Origin: RGIG5270 sp045538635
GTDB taxonomy: Bacteria > Verrucomicrobiota > Lentisphaeria > Victivallales > Victivallaceae
NCBI GenBank assembly: GCA_045538635.1
Contig: JAZSRU010000129.1
Span: 1 to 21,806 of the forward strand
Length of the DNA stretch: 21,806 nucleotides
Reading direction: 5' to 3'
Both the position numbers and the translations under genes were made by a program. Below are positions 1 through 7,205 of the stretch, one piece after another. The notes beneath the pieces were generated by a model, which had not been told where the DNA came from, made no database searches, and saw only the letters and a list, made by a program, of their open reading frames with translations. Numbering within the stretch: position 1 is the first letter of the stretch; each line of letters begins with the position of its first letter.

Positions 1-18
1 TCAAAAACTTTTAAGAGG

Positions 19-62
19 AATTGCTTTTATCGTTCCGATAAAAACAATTCCGAATTTTTTTT
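19..62 (+). terminator. Intrinsic terminator of an upstream gene outside the window
   Basis: The arms AATTG (19-23) plus TTTTATCG (25-32) pair with CGATAAAA (36-43) plus CAATT (45-49), with one mismatch and a 3-nt loop, and a T-rich tract follows at 54-62. The stem is low in G+C, so termination strength is uncertain. It would end transcription entering the window on the plus strand. Confidence 0.55.
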
Positions 63-91
63 ATTTCCTTAAAAATATATCCAATCCACTC

Positions 92-116
92 TTTCTCAAC
101 CTGACCGTTTGAGAAA
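92..116. repeat. Short inverted repeat, 8-bp arms
   Basis: TTTCTCAA at 92-99 and TTGAGAAA at 109-116 are exact inverse complements around a 9-nt loop. No T-tract follows directly, so it may be an mRNA-end hairpin or chance in AT-rich DNA. Confidence 0.45.
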
Positions 117-144
117 AGGGACAATTGACGTTGAAAACTTGTAA

Positions 145-178
145 AATAAGTTATGATTTTCTCCAGTCATGACTTATT
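145..178. repeat. Inverted repeat, 12-bp arms
   Basis: AATAAGTTATGA (145-156) pairs with TCATGACTTATT (167-178) with a single T-G wobble and a 10-nt loop. It lies between two terminator-like hairpins in a 312-bp stretch without genes. It could be a transcript-end structure or a protein binding site; nothing decides between them. Confidence 0.5.
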
Positions 179-202
179 ATAGTTCTTCTTTTCTGCTCAA
201 AC

Positions 203-260
203 AATAAAAAAAGGCTGTTGCTCACCTTTTTTGAGGTTTTGCAACAGCCTTTTATTTTTT
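203..260 (-). terminator. Strong, probably bidirectional intrinsic terminator
   Basis: AAAAGGCTGTTGC (209-221) pairs perfectly with GCAACAGCCTTTT (241-253), and CTCA/TGAG inside the loop can pair further. Read on the minus strand it follows the stop codon of the glycerol-1-phosphate dehydrogenase gene by about 50 nt and ends in a U-tract (complement of 206-212). On the plus strand a T-tract at 250-260 follows, so it can stop transcription both ways. Confidence 0.85.
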
Positions 261-312
261 AGACTATGTTCAGTACGCAGTCATTTTTTATCAAGATAGT
301 GTCTGCAAAATA

Positions 313-1605
313 TCAATCGAACATTTTTTCGAGATTTTTGCACGCATCATCGAGCAAACCGCATTCATAAAGCAAGTCGAGAACCGTATAACGGATGCGT
401 ATCATTTGGGCGGTCGGAACGACTTTGAATACCTGTTCGCGGGTCAGACCGATTTCAGCCGGACGGGTCGGGCAGTTTGCTTTTTTGAGCAAAGAGCGCA
501 GTTCTTCAAACGGAACGAGCTGTTTTTTGAGCAGATTGCGTATCGCATTCCAGTTTTCAGCAATGAGCTGTCGTCTGGCGAGAGTTTCGGCGGGAGTGAG
601 ATATTTTTTCATGGCAGTATCAATGATATCTCTGCCGTAACTGTTGGAGCCGATGAGATTTTCGGCTTCTCTCTGACGCTCTGCTTTTTCAATTGGTTTT
701 TTCATGCGCGGGGCAACTTCTGCAAAATCGTGTTCCAGCACATATTCCAGCAGCAGTATTTCCATCAGGGTACCGATGCCGACTTTGAAGCCGTGGGAAA
801 CTTCTTCCCCGTTGAAAGTCAGACCGCCCATTTCCCAGACATGACTGAACATGTGTTCTGCTCCGGATGCAGGACGGCTGTCATGATACATCTGCATACC
901 GTAACCGGAAGAGGCAAGTCCGGCGAAGACTTTGCCCATGTCTGACGGATCGGCGATACGGTCGCGGAGCGGGAGTTGCACGAGCTCCCAAATATCCTGG
1001 CGGACAGGTTCAAAACCGAGCTGTTCCGCAATGAGCCAATCCGCACCGGCGGTGACTTTGGCAAGCATATCCGCGTATCCGGCGGCGAACATTTCCGGTG
1101 GTGCAGTTTCAAGGACGTCAACATCGGCGCAAATGGCATGAGGGGCGGGGCATGGAACAGTTTTTTTGGTTCCGTTGACGGACATAGCTCCGCCGTTGGA
1201 GGAATATCCGTCCACAGAACATGCGGTGGCTACACAGCAATAAGGGGTGGTTCTGATGCCTGCGGCGCATTTTACGAGGTCATTGATTACGCCTGACCCG
1301 ACGGCTACGGGGACGCAGTTTTCCGGCATTATTTCAGCGAGTTTCTGTGAGATCGCATAATCCGGATGCGGTCGCGGATCAGCGGGGAAAATGTATGATT
1401 CAAAGGGTTTGAATCCGGAAGCAGAGAGTAATTCTTCGACGGCTCTGCCGGCGGCGCGGTAAGTATTGCCGTCAGCGATGATCCAGGGCTGTTTACCTGG
1501 GAAATAGCGTTTGAGCAGTTCGGGTACGAATTTATTTGCGCCCTTGCCCAGCAGAAAAGCGGCGGTCTGCAAACCGGGCGGCATGGGGATACATGGCATT
1601 TCCAT
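313..1605 (-). CDS. sn-glycerol-1-phosphate dehydrogenase family protein (AraM/EgsA type)
   Basis: A 430-aa cytosolic enzyme of the iron-containing alcohol dehydrogenase superfamily. Family members reduce dihydroxyacetone phosphate to sn-glycerol 1-phosphate with NAD(P)H. Seen: the dinucleotide-binding motif GSGVINDLVK (residues 103-112), the family block ATACSVDGYSS (126-136), and candidate metal ligands Asp179 (GYADM), His251 (AEHMF) and His271 (VSHGF), matching the Asp-His-His set of the family. The length is close to Bacillus AraM (about 394 aa) with a slightly longer C-terminus. The start at 1605 has AAAGGAAC about 6 nt upstream. It is transcribed away from the LacI regulator and has its own promoter and terminator, so it is probably monocistronic. 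The substrate could be another polyol phosphate; the fold assignment is firm, the exact reaction less so. Confidence 0.85.
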   Translation of the reverse strand: MEMPCIPMPPGLQTAAFLLGKGANKFVPELLKRYFPGKQPWIIADGNTYRAAGRAVEELLSASGFKPFESYIFPADPRPHPDYAISQKLAEIMPENCVPVAVGSGVINDLVKCAAGIRTTPYCCVATACSVDGYSSNGGAMSVNGTKKTVPCPAPHAICADVDVLETAPPEMFAAGYADMLAKVTAGADWLIAEQLGFEPVRQDIWELVQLPLRDRIADPSDMGKVFAGLASSGYGMQMYHDSRPASGAEHMFSHVWEMGGLTFNGEEVSHGFKVGIGTLMEILLLEYVLEHDFAEVAPRMKKPIEKAERQREAENLIGSNSYGRDIIDTAMKKYLTPAETLARRQLIAENWNAIRNLLKKQLVPFEELRSLLKKANCPTRPAEIGLTREQVFKVVPTAQMIRIRYTVLDLLYECGLLDDACKNLEKMFD

Positions 1606-1652
1606 ATATTGTTCCTTTCAGAGATATTGCATAATTATTGATGTTTTATGCC

Positions 1653-1680
1653 AATATAGCATTTTTTCGCAGAAAATCAA
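1653..1680 (-). promoter_or_regulatory. Sigma70-type promoter of the glycerol-1-phosphate dehydrogenase gene
   Basis: On the minus strand a -35 box TTGATT (1675-1680) and a -10 box TATATT (1653-1658) are separated by 16 nt. Transcription would start near 1646, leaving a leader of about 40 nt before the ribosome binding site. The rest of 1681-1777 is AT-rich and shows nothing else. Confidence 0.6.
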
Positions 1681-1778
1681 ATACGGTATTTATTTTATTG
1701 ATTTGTATCATTTGGAAAAATTTCAAAAAAAACAGTATCAGTATTGAAATTTTTTAAAAATATGTTTTATTAAAAAAG

Positions 1779-1802
1779 GCTCTGTACTAAACATTGACTG
1801 AT
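1779..1802 (+). repeat. Left terminal inverted repeat of the MITE-like element
   Basis: It begins GCTCTGTACTAAACATT and matches the reverse complement of 2058-2081 at 23 of 24 positions; the difference is G at 1796 where the right copy gives A. Confidence 0.85.
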
Positions 1803-1824
1803 AATTTGAAAAAAGTTGAGGGGT

Positions 1825-1869
1825 TTGGGGTATAGTATTTTGCGCAAGCAAAATACGGCAATACCCCAA
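1825..1869. repeat. Two-tier hairpin A with GCAA tetraloop, inside the MITE-like element
   Basis: Outer arms TTGGGGTAT (1825-1833) and ATACCCCAA (1861-1869) enclose inner arms GTATTTTGC (1835-1843) and GCAAAATAC (1848-1856). The terminal loop 1844-1847 is GCAA, a GNRA tetraloop when read as RNA. Confidence 0.8.
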
Positions 1870-1881
1870 TTATGGCTAATC

Positions 1882-1945
1882 GCGGTGAAAGATTTGATTC
1901 ATCATTCCTCAAAAAAGAGGAAGGATGAAGCAAATACTTCACCGC
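1882..1945. repeat. Long segmented hairpin B inside the MITE-like element
   Basis: Four paired segments stack in register: GCGGTGAA/TTCACCGC (1882-1889 with 1938-1945), TTTG/CAAA (1893-1896 with 1931-1934), TTCATC/GATGAA (1898-1903 with 1924-1929) and TTCCTC/GAGGAA (1905-1910 with 1917-1922), closed by a six-A loop. That is 24 base pairs interrupted only by small internal loops. Confidence 0.85.
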
Positions 1946-1999
1946 AAATAATGCTTGCCCCCCCCAATCGCTGACATTCACGCGCCAGCGTTACAAAAT

Positions 2000-2049
2000 G
2001 GGGATGGATATCCCCCTGCGGGGTAAGGGGGCGCAGCCAGCCCCCTTGC
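2000..2049. repeat. G/C-run hairpins C and D with alternative pairings
   Basis: GGGGAT (2000-2005) pairs with ATCCCC (2010-2015). GTAAGGGGG (2023-2031) pairs with CCCCCTTGC (2041-2049), and CTGCG (2016-2020) can instead pair with CGCAG (2032-2036), so two mutually exclusive folds are possible. Confidence 0.65.
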
Positions 2050-2057
2050 AATAAAAA

Positions 2058-2081
2058 ATCAGTTAATGTTTAGTACAGAGC
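2058..2081 (-). repeat. Right terminal inverted repeat of the MITE-like element
   Basis: Inverse copy of 1779-1802 with a single mismatch, ending 60 bp before the LacI-family start codon. Confidence 0.85.
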
Positions 2082-2090
2082 TTTAAAAAA

Positions 2091-2119
2091 CAGACAGATT
2101 AACCGTTTAGTTTAATATA
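2091..2119 (+). promoter_or_regulatory. Candidate promoter and operator of the LacI-family gene
   Basis: A weak -35-like CAGACA (2091-2096) and a -10-like TAATAT (2114-2119) are 17 nt apart, which would give a short leader reaching the AGGAG ribosome binding site at 2130-2134. Between the boxes, TTAACCGTTTAG (2099-2110) is an imperfect dyad with a central CG, the usual shape of LacI-family operators. Autoregulation is inference. The MITE-like element ends only 9 bp upstream of the -35 box. Confidence 0.35.
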
Positions 2120-2141
2120 ACATTTTATCAGGAGCAAAAAA

Positions 2142-3164
2142 ATGGCAGTATCATTGAAAGATATTTCAAGAGTTACCAATATCAATACATGTTCCATTTC
2201 TCAAGTGCTGAACAATCACCCAAAAGCCATGACTTTGCGTCCCGAAACCAGAGAAAAAATCCTCGCTGCCGCCAAAGAACTCGGTTACTGCAAAAACGAG
2301 ATGGCAGCCTCTATGACGCAGAAAAACAGCAAAGTTCTTGCCTTTGTTACATGTCCGATGGGAAGTATTGAATATACCGGCATTATTCAGAACGGTATTC
2401 TCAATACTGTTACAGAACGCGGATATACTATTATCGTCTGCCGTCTGGAAACTATGACCGAAGAGGAGATCATTGCCAAAATTATCGGCTGGAGAATTGC
2501 CGGAGTTGTTTTTCATGTCGCCCGCAGGGAAGTTGTCAGCAAAATAGTTGAAGCATTGAACAAAAATTCGATCAGTTACGGTTTTGTGAATTTGAGCAAT
2601 CATGGCGGTATCGGTGTAACTTCAGATGATTACAACGGTATCGGTTCGGCAGTAAAATACCTTGTTGACAGAGATCATCGCAAAATTGCGTTTGCAAGAG
2701 CTTTCCTGCAGGGCAATTATGAATACGATTTGCGCCGCATGCAGGGATATTATGACAGTATGGCAAAATTCTGTCCGCAGCAGAAACCGCAGATCATCAA
2801 TATAACCGGAGCCGATGTCGCAGATAAACAGCGCATGCATAAAATTATATGCTCTTTGAAAGCTGAAGGGGTTGACGGCGTTGTTTGTGTTGCAGATTTT
2901 ATTGCCGTTGCCTTGAACAATGCAGTGCTTGAAATCGGCGAGCGGGTGCCGGATATTTTTTCGCTTGTAGGTTATGGAGATTCCGTTGTTGCCAAAGTGA
3001 TGTTTCCGCCTCTGACAACAGTATATCAGGATTTTACATTGATGGGGGAAACCACGGTCAATTTTATCATTGACAATATAGAAAACAAAAATATGTCCAT
3101 GGAGCGCAACATTATGCATCCGACTTCGATTCTGGAACGGGAATCGGTAAAAAAATATTCATGA
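2142..3164 (+). CDS. LacI-family transcriptional regulator
   Basis: A 340-aa DNA-binding repressor or activator. The N-terminal helix-turn-helix spans about residues 4-24 (LKDISRVTNINTCSISQVLN), followed by the usual LRPETREKILAAAKELGY helix and a hinge region at about 48-62. Residues about 65-340 form the periplasmic-binding-protein-like sensor and dimer domain; the segments DHRKIAFA and VDGVVCVADFIAVAL are typical of it. The recognition helix is unusual in reading INTCSIS where most members have an A-x-VS-x-TVS pattern. The AGGAG site at 2130-2134 supports the start. It lies 37 bp upstream of, and in the same direction as, a secreted hydrolase, so it most likely senses a sugar released from that enzyme's substrate. 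The ligand is unknown. Confidence 0.93.
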   Translation: MAVSLKDISRVTNINTCSISQVLNNHPKAMTLRPETREKILAAAKELGYCKNEMAASMTQKNSKVLAFVTCPMGSIEYTGIIQNGILNTVTERGYTIIVCRLETMTEEEIIAKIIGWRIAGVVFHVARREVVSKIVEALNKNSISYGFVNLSNHGGIGVTSDDYNGIGSAVKYLVDRDHRKIAFARAFLQGNYEYDLRRMQGYYDSMAKFCPQQKPQIINITGADVADKQRMHKIICSLKAEGVDGVVCVADFIAVALNNAVLEIGERVPDIFSLVGYGDSVVAKVMFPPLTTVYQDFTLMGETTVNFIIDNIENKNMSMERNIMHPTSILERESVKKYS

Positions 3165-3186
3165 TAATAAATTTTAAAAAATAATG

Positions 3187-3191
3187 AGGAG
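3187..3191 (+). promoter_or_regulatory. Ribosome binding site that decides the hydrolase start at 3202
   Basis: AGGAG here overlaps an upstream in-frame ATG (3184) that has no ribosome binding site of its own. The site lies 10 nt before the ATG at 3202, which directly begins a signal peptide. Confidence 0.6.
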
Positions 3192-3201
3192 AATTTATTT
3201 A

Positions 3202-5988
3202 ATGAGGCATAAAATATTAATATTTTTGATTTTGTTGTGCGGCGTGTTTGTTTGCGGGGCAGAACGGAAAATGGATGTCGTGAAATTCGGCAATGCCGTT
3301 ATTTCTTCCGGTAAGTCCGCCGAATTCAAATTTAAACAGGAAGATGCCGATGACCGTCAGATACGGTTGATTTTCAAAGCGAGAATCGATTGGAGTTCTC
3401 TCGGAGGTTACGCTCCCGTAATGCGAATAACGGTTAATGGCGCACCGGTCAACGGAATGCGTCTGCTCAATAAACCGCTTAAATTCCGTACCCGTACCGG
3501 CGGTGTCGGCAACTGGACCAGTCTTGATGGTGATGCCAGCTGGATCGTGATGTATTCTCCGGATTTTTCCAACCGTATCAAAACTGATGAAAATTACAGA
3601 TACGGTCTGTATGAAAAAGAACAGGAACCTTACCGTTTCGTGCTTGATCTGACCGGAATGACTCAGCATGTCGGTATGAATACAGTACAATTCGCTTCCG
3701 GTTTGAAAGTCGTTCTTGAAGATATTGAAGTCCAAACCGGCGGCAAAGTCATGCCGCGCATAAACCTGCCGCCCAAACCCCAGACCGCCCCCACCGGACC
3801 TTTGCAGGACAAAACGCTTAAAACTTATGCAGCAAATAATATAAAACTTGCCGCTGAAAAAGGCAGTCTTGTTATCAATGCCAACGGCAGAAAATATTTT
3901 CTTTCATCTTCATTCAGCGTTCCCGGCGGAAAATTCGTTGTCATCGGCGGCAAAGCTCCGGTGCAGAAACTTGATACTCCGCAATATACTGTTGAGCGTA
4001 AAATCACTGTCGAAAACGGCAGAGTGAAATTTTTTGATACATATACCAACAAACTTGATAAAATTACCGGAGTTATCGTCAAAAACAAAATAATTCTCCC
4101 CGCCAAAGCTGATCAGTTCCTCTATGGCGGCGGTGTCAATATGCTCAAAGAAACCGGAGTCGGTACAAATTCCACTTTTTTTGCGCAGCTCGGCAAAGAT
4201 TGTGCCGTTATTGTTCCTGAAGATGATATTTTCCGCAATCAGGGCCGTTTCTCAGGCAAAGACAATACCATGACTCTGCTTGACCGCAATCTCGGTCTGC
4301 CGCCCAAAGGAAGTTATACTCTGGAATGGAGTTTTTATATCCTCAAAGATTGTGATTATTTTGATATGGTCAACCGCGTCCGTGCCGATTGGGACAGCAA
4401 TTTCAAACTTGAGGGCCCTTTCAGCTTTCCATACGGCGGAGGCTGCAATAATTTGAGCTGGTTTTACTGGGATAATAAAAATGCGATTCCCCGTCCGGTG
4501 GTCAATGAATGGCTCAACAACCGTCCCGTCAAAATTGTCATAACTCATGTTCCGGGCAATTATCTGACCAAAAAAAGTGACAATATGGCAACGCTCGGGC
4601 ATGGTTCAGCGCTGACTCATCTGCATTACAAATGGTGGCGTGATTCGACCCGCAATATGACCGAGGCATTTAAAAAATTCGCGCCCGATGTCAAAATTTA
4701 CAGTTATCTGCACAAAAATCTCTGTTCCGAACCCGGTGCAAAAGTCAAATACGCTGACAGTCTGGCTTTAGATGCTACTTCAAAAGCGTTGTCAAAGGGA
4801 CTCTCTGTCCGTCTGCTCCCCACCAGAAACAATTCTTACGGCAAGGCTCTGGCGGAAACTTACAAATATATGGTCGAAAATCTCGGCACTCATATTTACA
4901 TGGATGAAATCAACCTCAGCGTTACTGCATGGGAGGAATATCCCGAATGGGATAACTGCACTGTCCGTATTGATCCGGCTACCCACGAAGTTATCAAAAA
5001 GGTTTCCATTCCCAATTTGCTGGTAAAGGGTGTTCTGGATGATATGTGTGCTTATTTGAAGTCAAAAAACCGCATCCTGATCGCCAACGGCGCACCGGTT
5101 CTGCGTTCTCTGCATCAGAATAAATCCATTCATTTTGTTGAACAGGGTATGGGAATCAAAGGTTTGTATGGTATGCATCTCAGCACTCCGGTTGGTTTCT
5201 GCTATCATCACGGAACCAAAGGATTTGCCCATTATCTTGACGCGCTTGAAGCGGGGGTTGTCTGTTTCCTTTATTCCGGCGACTGGAGTTTGCATTCATT
5301 TCCGCTGACTCCGGTGCAGATCGGCAAAGGATTTATTATCGGCAAAGAACGCATCCTGACCAGAGAGTCCGGTATTTTCGGTTGGAACGACAACTCAGAA
5401 TGTGTTGTTTTCGTCTATAATAACAAAGGTGAACGCATTGACAGCGGTAAATATGTCAAAGTCAACCGCAAAAACGGCAAAGTTTTTTACGGGGTCCGTA
5501 TCCCCGGTGATTTTATCGTTATAATTGTCAAAAAAGACCAGCCGGATGCTTCACTTGTTTACAAAAAAGCCGCCGCTCCGACCAAAGGTATTTTTGATAA
5601 ATGGACGATCGTAGATGCCTCACTCCGCGCCCGTCTGGCACTTTATGCTGATGAAACGCAAAATGTACTGCATCTCAAGGCTCCTGATAAATCTTACGGA
5701 TTTTTCTGTCAGACACCTTACAATGTCGATTACGGCAAAATTGTCCGTCTGAGCGGCAGAGCCGGGGGCAAAGGTTCTTTGCGTATTGGAATCCTCGGCT
5801 ACAAAGACAGAGGTTACAAATCAACTATGGCTGTCGATAAAGCAATAAAATTGACTGACGACATGCAGGATTTTACAGTCAGATTTCATATCAGCAGACA
5901 TGATACCAAAGCCATCCGTCCGGTGTTTAATATCGGTAAAAATTCGGAAATAAAGATCAGCGATTTTAAGATCACCATCGAAAAATAA
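3202..5988 (+). CDS. Large secreted putative glycoside hydrolase (barrel with beta-sandwich modules)
   Basis: A 928-aa protein (934 aa if the ATG at 3184 is used). A signal peptide is clear: MRHK, a hydrophobic run LIFLILLCGVFV and a likely cleavage after CGA. The order of regions is a beta-rich N-terminal domain (about 25-175), a second beta-rich region (about 195-400), a barrel-like region (about 410-760) and a beta-sandwich, possibly carbohydrate-binding, at the C-terminus (about 820-928). The segment THIYMDEINLS resembles the end of a barrel strand carrying an acidic catalytic residue; Asp568 and Glu569 are candidates. LEAGVVCFLYSGDW (about 680-695) looks like a later strand. I recognise no named family with certainty; a link to DUF6259-like or other clan-D-type hydrolases is inference. 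It follows the LacI-family gene at once and is probably co-transcribed with it. No terminator is evident before the convergent GntR gene. Confidence 0.8.
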   Translation: MRHKILIFLILLCGVFVCGAERKMDVVKFGNAVISSGKSAEFKFKQEDADDRQIRLIFKARIDWSSLGGYAPVMRITVNGAPVNGMRLLNKPLKFRTRTGGVGNWTSLDGDASWIVMYSPDFSNRIKTDENYRYGLYEKEQEPYRFVLDLTGMTQHVGMNTVQFASGLKVVLEDIEVQTGGKVMPRINLPPKPQTAPTGPLQDKTLKTYAANNIKLAAEKGSLVINANGRKYFLSSSFSVPGGKFVVIGGKAPVQKLDTPQYTVERKITVENGRVKFFDTYTNKLDKITGVIVKNKIILPAKADQFLYGGGVNMLKETGVGTNSTFFAQLGKDCAVIVPEDDIFRNQGRFSGKDNTMTLLDRNLGLPPKGSYTLEWSFYILKDCDYFDMVNRVRADWDSNFKLEGPFSFPYGGGCNNLSWFYWDNKNAIPRPVVNEWLNNRPVKIVITHVPGNYLTKKSDNMATLGHGSALTHLHYKWWRDSTRNMTEAFKKFAPDVKIYSYLHKNLCSEPGAKVKYADSLALDATSKALSKGLSVRLLPTRNNSYGKALAETYKYMVENLGTHIYMDEINLSVTAWEEYPEWDNCTVRIDPATHEVIKKVSIPNLLVKGVLDDMCAYLKSKNRILIANGAPVLRSLHQNKSIHFVEQGMGIKGLYGMHLSTPVGFCYHHGTKGFAHYLDALEAGVVCFLYSGDWSLHSFPLTPVQIGKGFIIGKERILTRESGIFGWNDNSECVVFVYNNKGERIDSGKYVKVNRKNGKVFYGVRIPGDFIVIIVKKDQPDASLVYKKAAAPTKGIFDKWTIVDASLRARLALYADETQNVLHLKAPDKSYGFFCQTPYNVDYGKIVRLSGRAGGKGSLRIGILGYKDRGYKSTMAVDKAIKLTDDMQDFTVRFHISRHDTKAIRPVFNIGKNSEIKISDFKITIEK

Positions 5989-6029
5989 AAAGGTATTTTC
6001 AGTCTGTATCTGTTGATGTTTTGTGGATT

Positions 6030-7049
6030 TTAAGTTGTTATCAGTTCTGCGCTGATGTATTTACGGAATGGCTTGCTGCGGTCGAGTGCGGGATTGAAAA
6101 AATAGTTTTTTGCTTCATGGCCGAATGATTGCAGCATTTGACTCATCATGCCAATACCGTGAAAATGCGCCAGCTGTTTTTCGTAGTCGAAAACAAGCAG
6201 ATAATAATCGCGTCCGGGTTGTTTGCCGAGTGAAAGTCCGCAGGAAATAAGAAGCATTGCCATTTCCACATCCAAGAGGACAATGCCTTTGGTAATATTG
6301 CTTTTCAGAAACAGCCGGTTGGCGATGGATGAAATCTCCTCAGCGAAATTATTTGTTGGAACTTCATATATATTATCCGGTGCGACATGCGCTCCGAGGC
6401 GGTTGATATTTTTGTAGGCGGCAATGATTCTGCCGGAACGGTATGGTGCATTGATTGATGGAGTGCAGTAGATCAGTGATAATTCCCGTCCGGCTTGTGA
6501 GGTCAGCCATTGCAGCCCCTCATAGAGAGATTGTTCCGGATCTGTGGTAATGAAATTGAATCCGTCATAATCGCGGTTGAGCAGCAGCTGCGGCACATTG
6601 GCGTGGCGCAATGTTTCAAGTATGGTCAGACGCCGGGCAAAGGGATAATACCAGATGACTCCGGTCCCGGGGCGGAGCAGTTCGGCAAGATGCAGTTCTG
6701 TTTCGCGGTCGTGTATATGCATCATGGCTTTCGGATTGTCGAGTTCAGCGGCAAAGATGGAGCCCAGATTTTCTGTAAAGTAACCGCTTGAGTGATAAAT
6801 AACATATAATTTTGATATTTTGTTGTTTCGTGTCCCACTGCGGTTGGCTACGAATGTGCCGCTGCCCTGCCTGGCATTGAGATGACCTGAAGAGATAAGA
6901 GTTTTTAATGCTTTATCGACGGTGTCATAGGAAAGATTGTATTTTTTTACCAATTGATTGCGTGACGGCAATGCATCTCCGATATTGAGTCTGCCGACTT
7001 CGATATCTTCGAGAATTGTTCTGATGAGGGCATTTTTGCGATTTTGCAT
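6030..7049 (-). CDS. GntR-family transcriptional regulator with sugar-binding-like C-terminal domain
   Basis: A 339-aa regulator. Residues about 5-70 are a GntR-type winged helix: the pattern GDALPSRNQLVKKYNLSYDTVDKALKTL followed by the wing RQGSGTFVA is unmistakable. The rest (about 78-339) is long for a simple GntR effector domain and fits the LacI/periplasmic-binding-protein-like domain found in AraR-type regulators, though it is divergent. GGAAA upstream of 7049 serves as ribosome binding site. It is divergent from the hydrolase operon beginning at 7237 and shares a 187-bp control region with it, so it probably controls that operon and itself. It converges with the hydrolase ending at 5988. 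Ligand unknown; a mono- or oligosaccharide is likely. Confidence 0.92.
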   Translation of the reverse strand: MQNRKNALIRTILEDIEVGRLNIGDALPSRNQLVKKYNLSYDTVDKALKTLISSGHLNARQGSGTFVANRSGTRNNKISKLYVIYHSSGYFTENLGSIFAAELDNPKAMMHIHDRETELHLAELLRPGTGVIWYYPFARRLTILETLRHANVPQLLLNRDYDGFNFITTDPEQSLYEGLQWLTSQAGRELSLIYCTPSINAPYRSGRIIAAYKNINRLGAHVAPDNIYEVPTNNFAEEISSIANRLFLKSNITKGIVLLDVEMAMLLISCGLSLGKQPGRDYYLLVFDYEKQLAHFHGIGMMSQMLQSFGHEAKNYFFNPALDRSKPFRKYISAELITT

Positions 7050-7074
7050 GACGATATTTTCCTTTTCATATAAT

Positions 7075-7157
7075 CAGATAACTTTAATATACATCTTTGC
7101 GCATAAAAAGCAAATAAATATTGGAAAATATACAGATAACAAGATAACTTTTCTTGT
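7075..7157. repeat. Repeated AGATAAC motifs and dyad in the divergent control region
   Basis: CAGATAAC occurs at 7075-7082 and 7133-7140, and AGATAACTTT at 7076-7085 and 7142-7151. ACAAGA (7139-7144) and TCTTGT (7152-7157) form an inverted repeat. The copies lie at the GntR-gene start and just upstream of the hydrolase promoter, as expected for a shared regulator, but binding is inferred. Confidence 0.45.
7086..7113 (-). promoter_or_regulatory. Candidate promoter of the GntR-family gene
   Basis: On the minus strand a -10 box TATATT (7086-7091) lies 16 nt from a weak -35 TTGCTT (7108-7113). The predicted start of transcription falls within the repeat CAGATAAC at 7075-7082. Confidence 0.4.
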
Positions 7158-7176
7158 AAAAATAAGAAAAATAAAG

Positions 7177-7205
7177 TTGTAATTGGCATTGCGCATTATT
7201 ATATT
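7177..7205 (+). promoter_or_regulatory. Promoter of the hydrolase operon
   Basis: A -35 TTGTAA (7177-7182), a 17-nt spacer and a -10 TATATT (7200-7205) place the transcript start near 7212. Any coding start before that point is therefore unlikely, which supports translation from 7237. Confidence 0.55.

Larger units (their letters stand above)
1778..2082. mobile_element. MITE-like non-autonomous element with structured core
   Basis: The 305-bp block is bounded by 24-bp terminal inverted repeats (1779-1802 and 2058-2081; outer end GCTCTGTACTAAACATT, one mismatch) and flanked by TTAAAAAA on both sides (1770-1777 and 2083-2090), a possible 8-bp target duplication, though low complexity weakens this. 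It has no transposase gene. The inside is unlike the flanks: richer in G/C runs and almost wholly foldable into nested hairpins (1825-1869, 1882-1945, 2000-2015, 2023-2049). The most economical reading is a miniature element mobilised in trans by a transposase elsewhere. The GGCTCTGT-type end recalls several insertion-sequence families with 8-bp duplications, but no family is assigned. Confidence 0.75.

Noticed and set aside
406..945. Long open frame on the plus strand (179 codons) inside the dehydrogenase gene
   Set aside because: It is antisense to a gene with full family motifs, has no ribosome binding site, and its product has no recognisable features.
1787..1981. 64-codon minus-strand frame inside the MITE-like element
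   Set aside because: It runs through the hairpin arms and the left inverted repeat, has no ribosome binding site and looks like a by-product of the palindromic sequence.
3184..3201. ATG at 3184 as start of the large hydrolase
   Set aside because: There is no ribosome binding site upstream and the AGGAG lies within its own first codons, serving the ATG at 3202. It cannot be excluded entirely.
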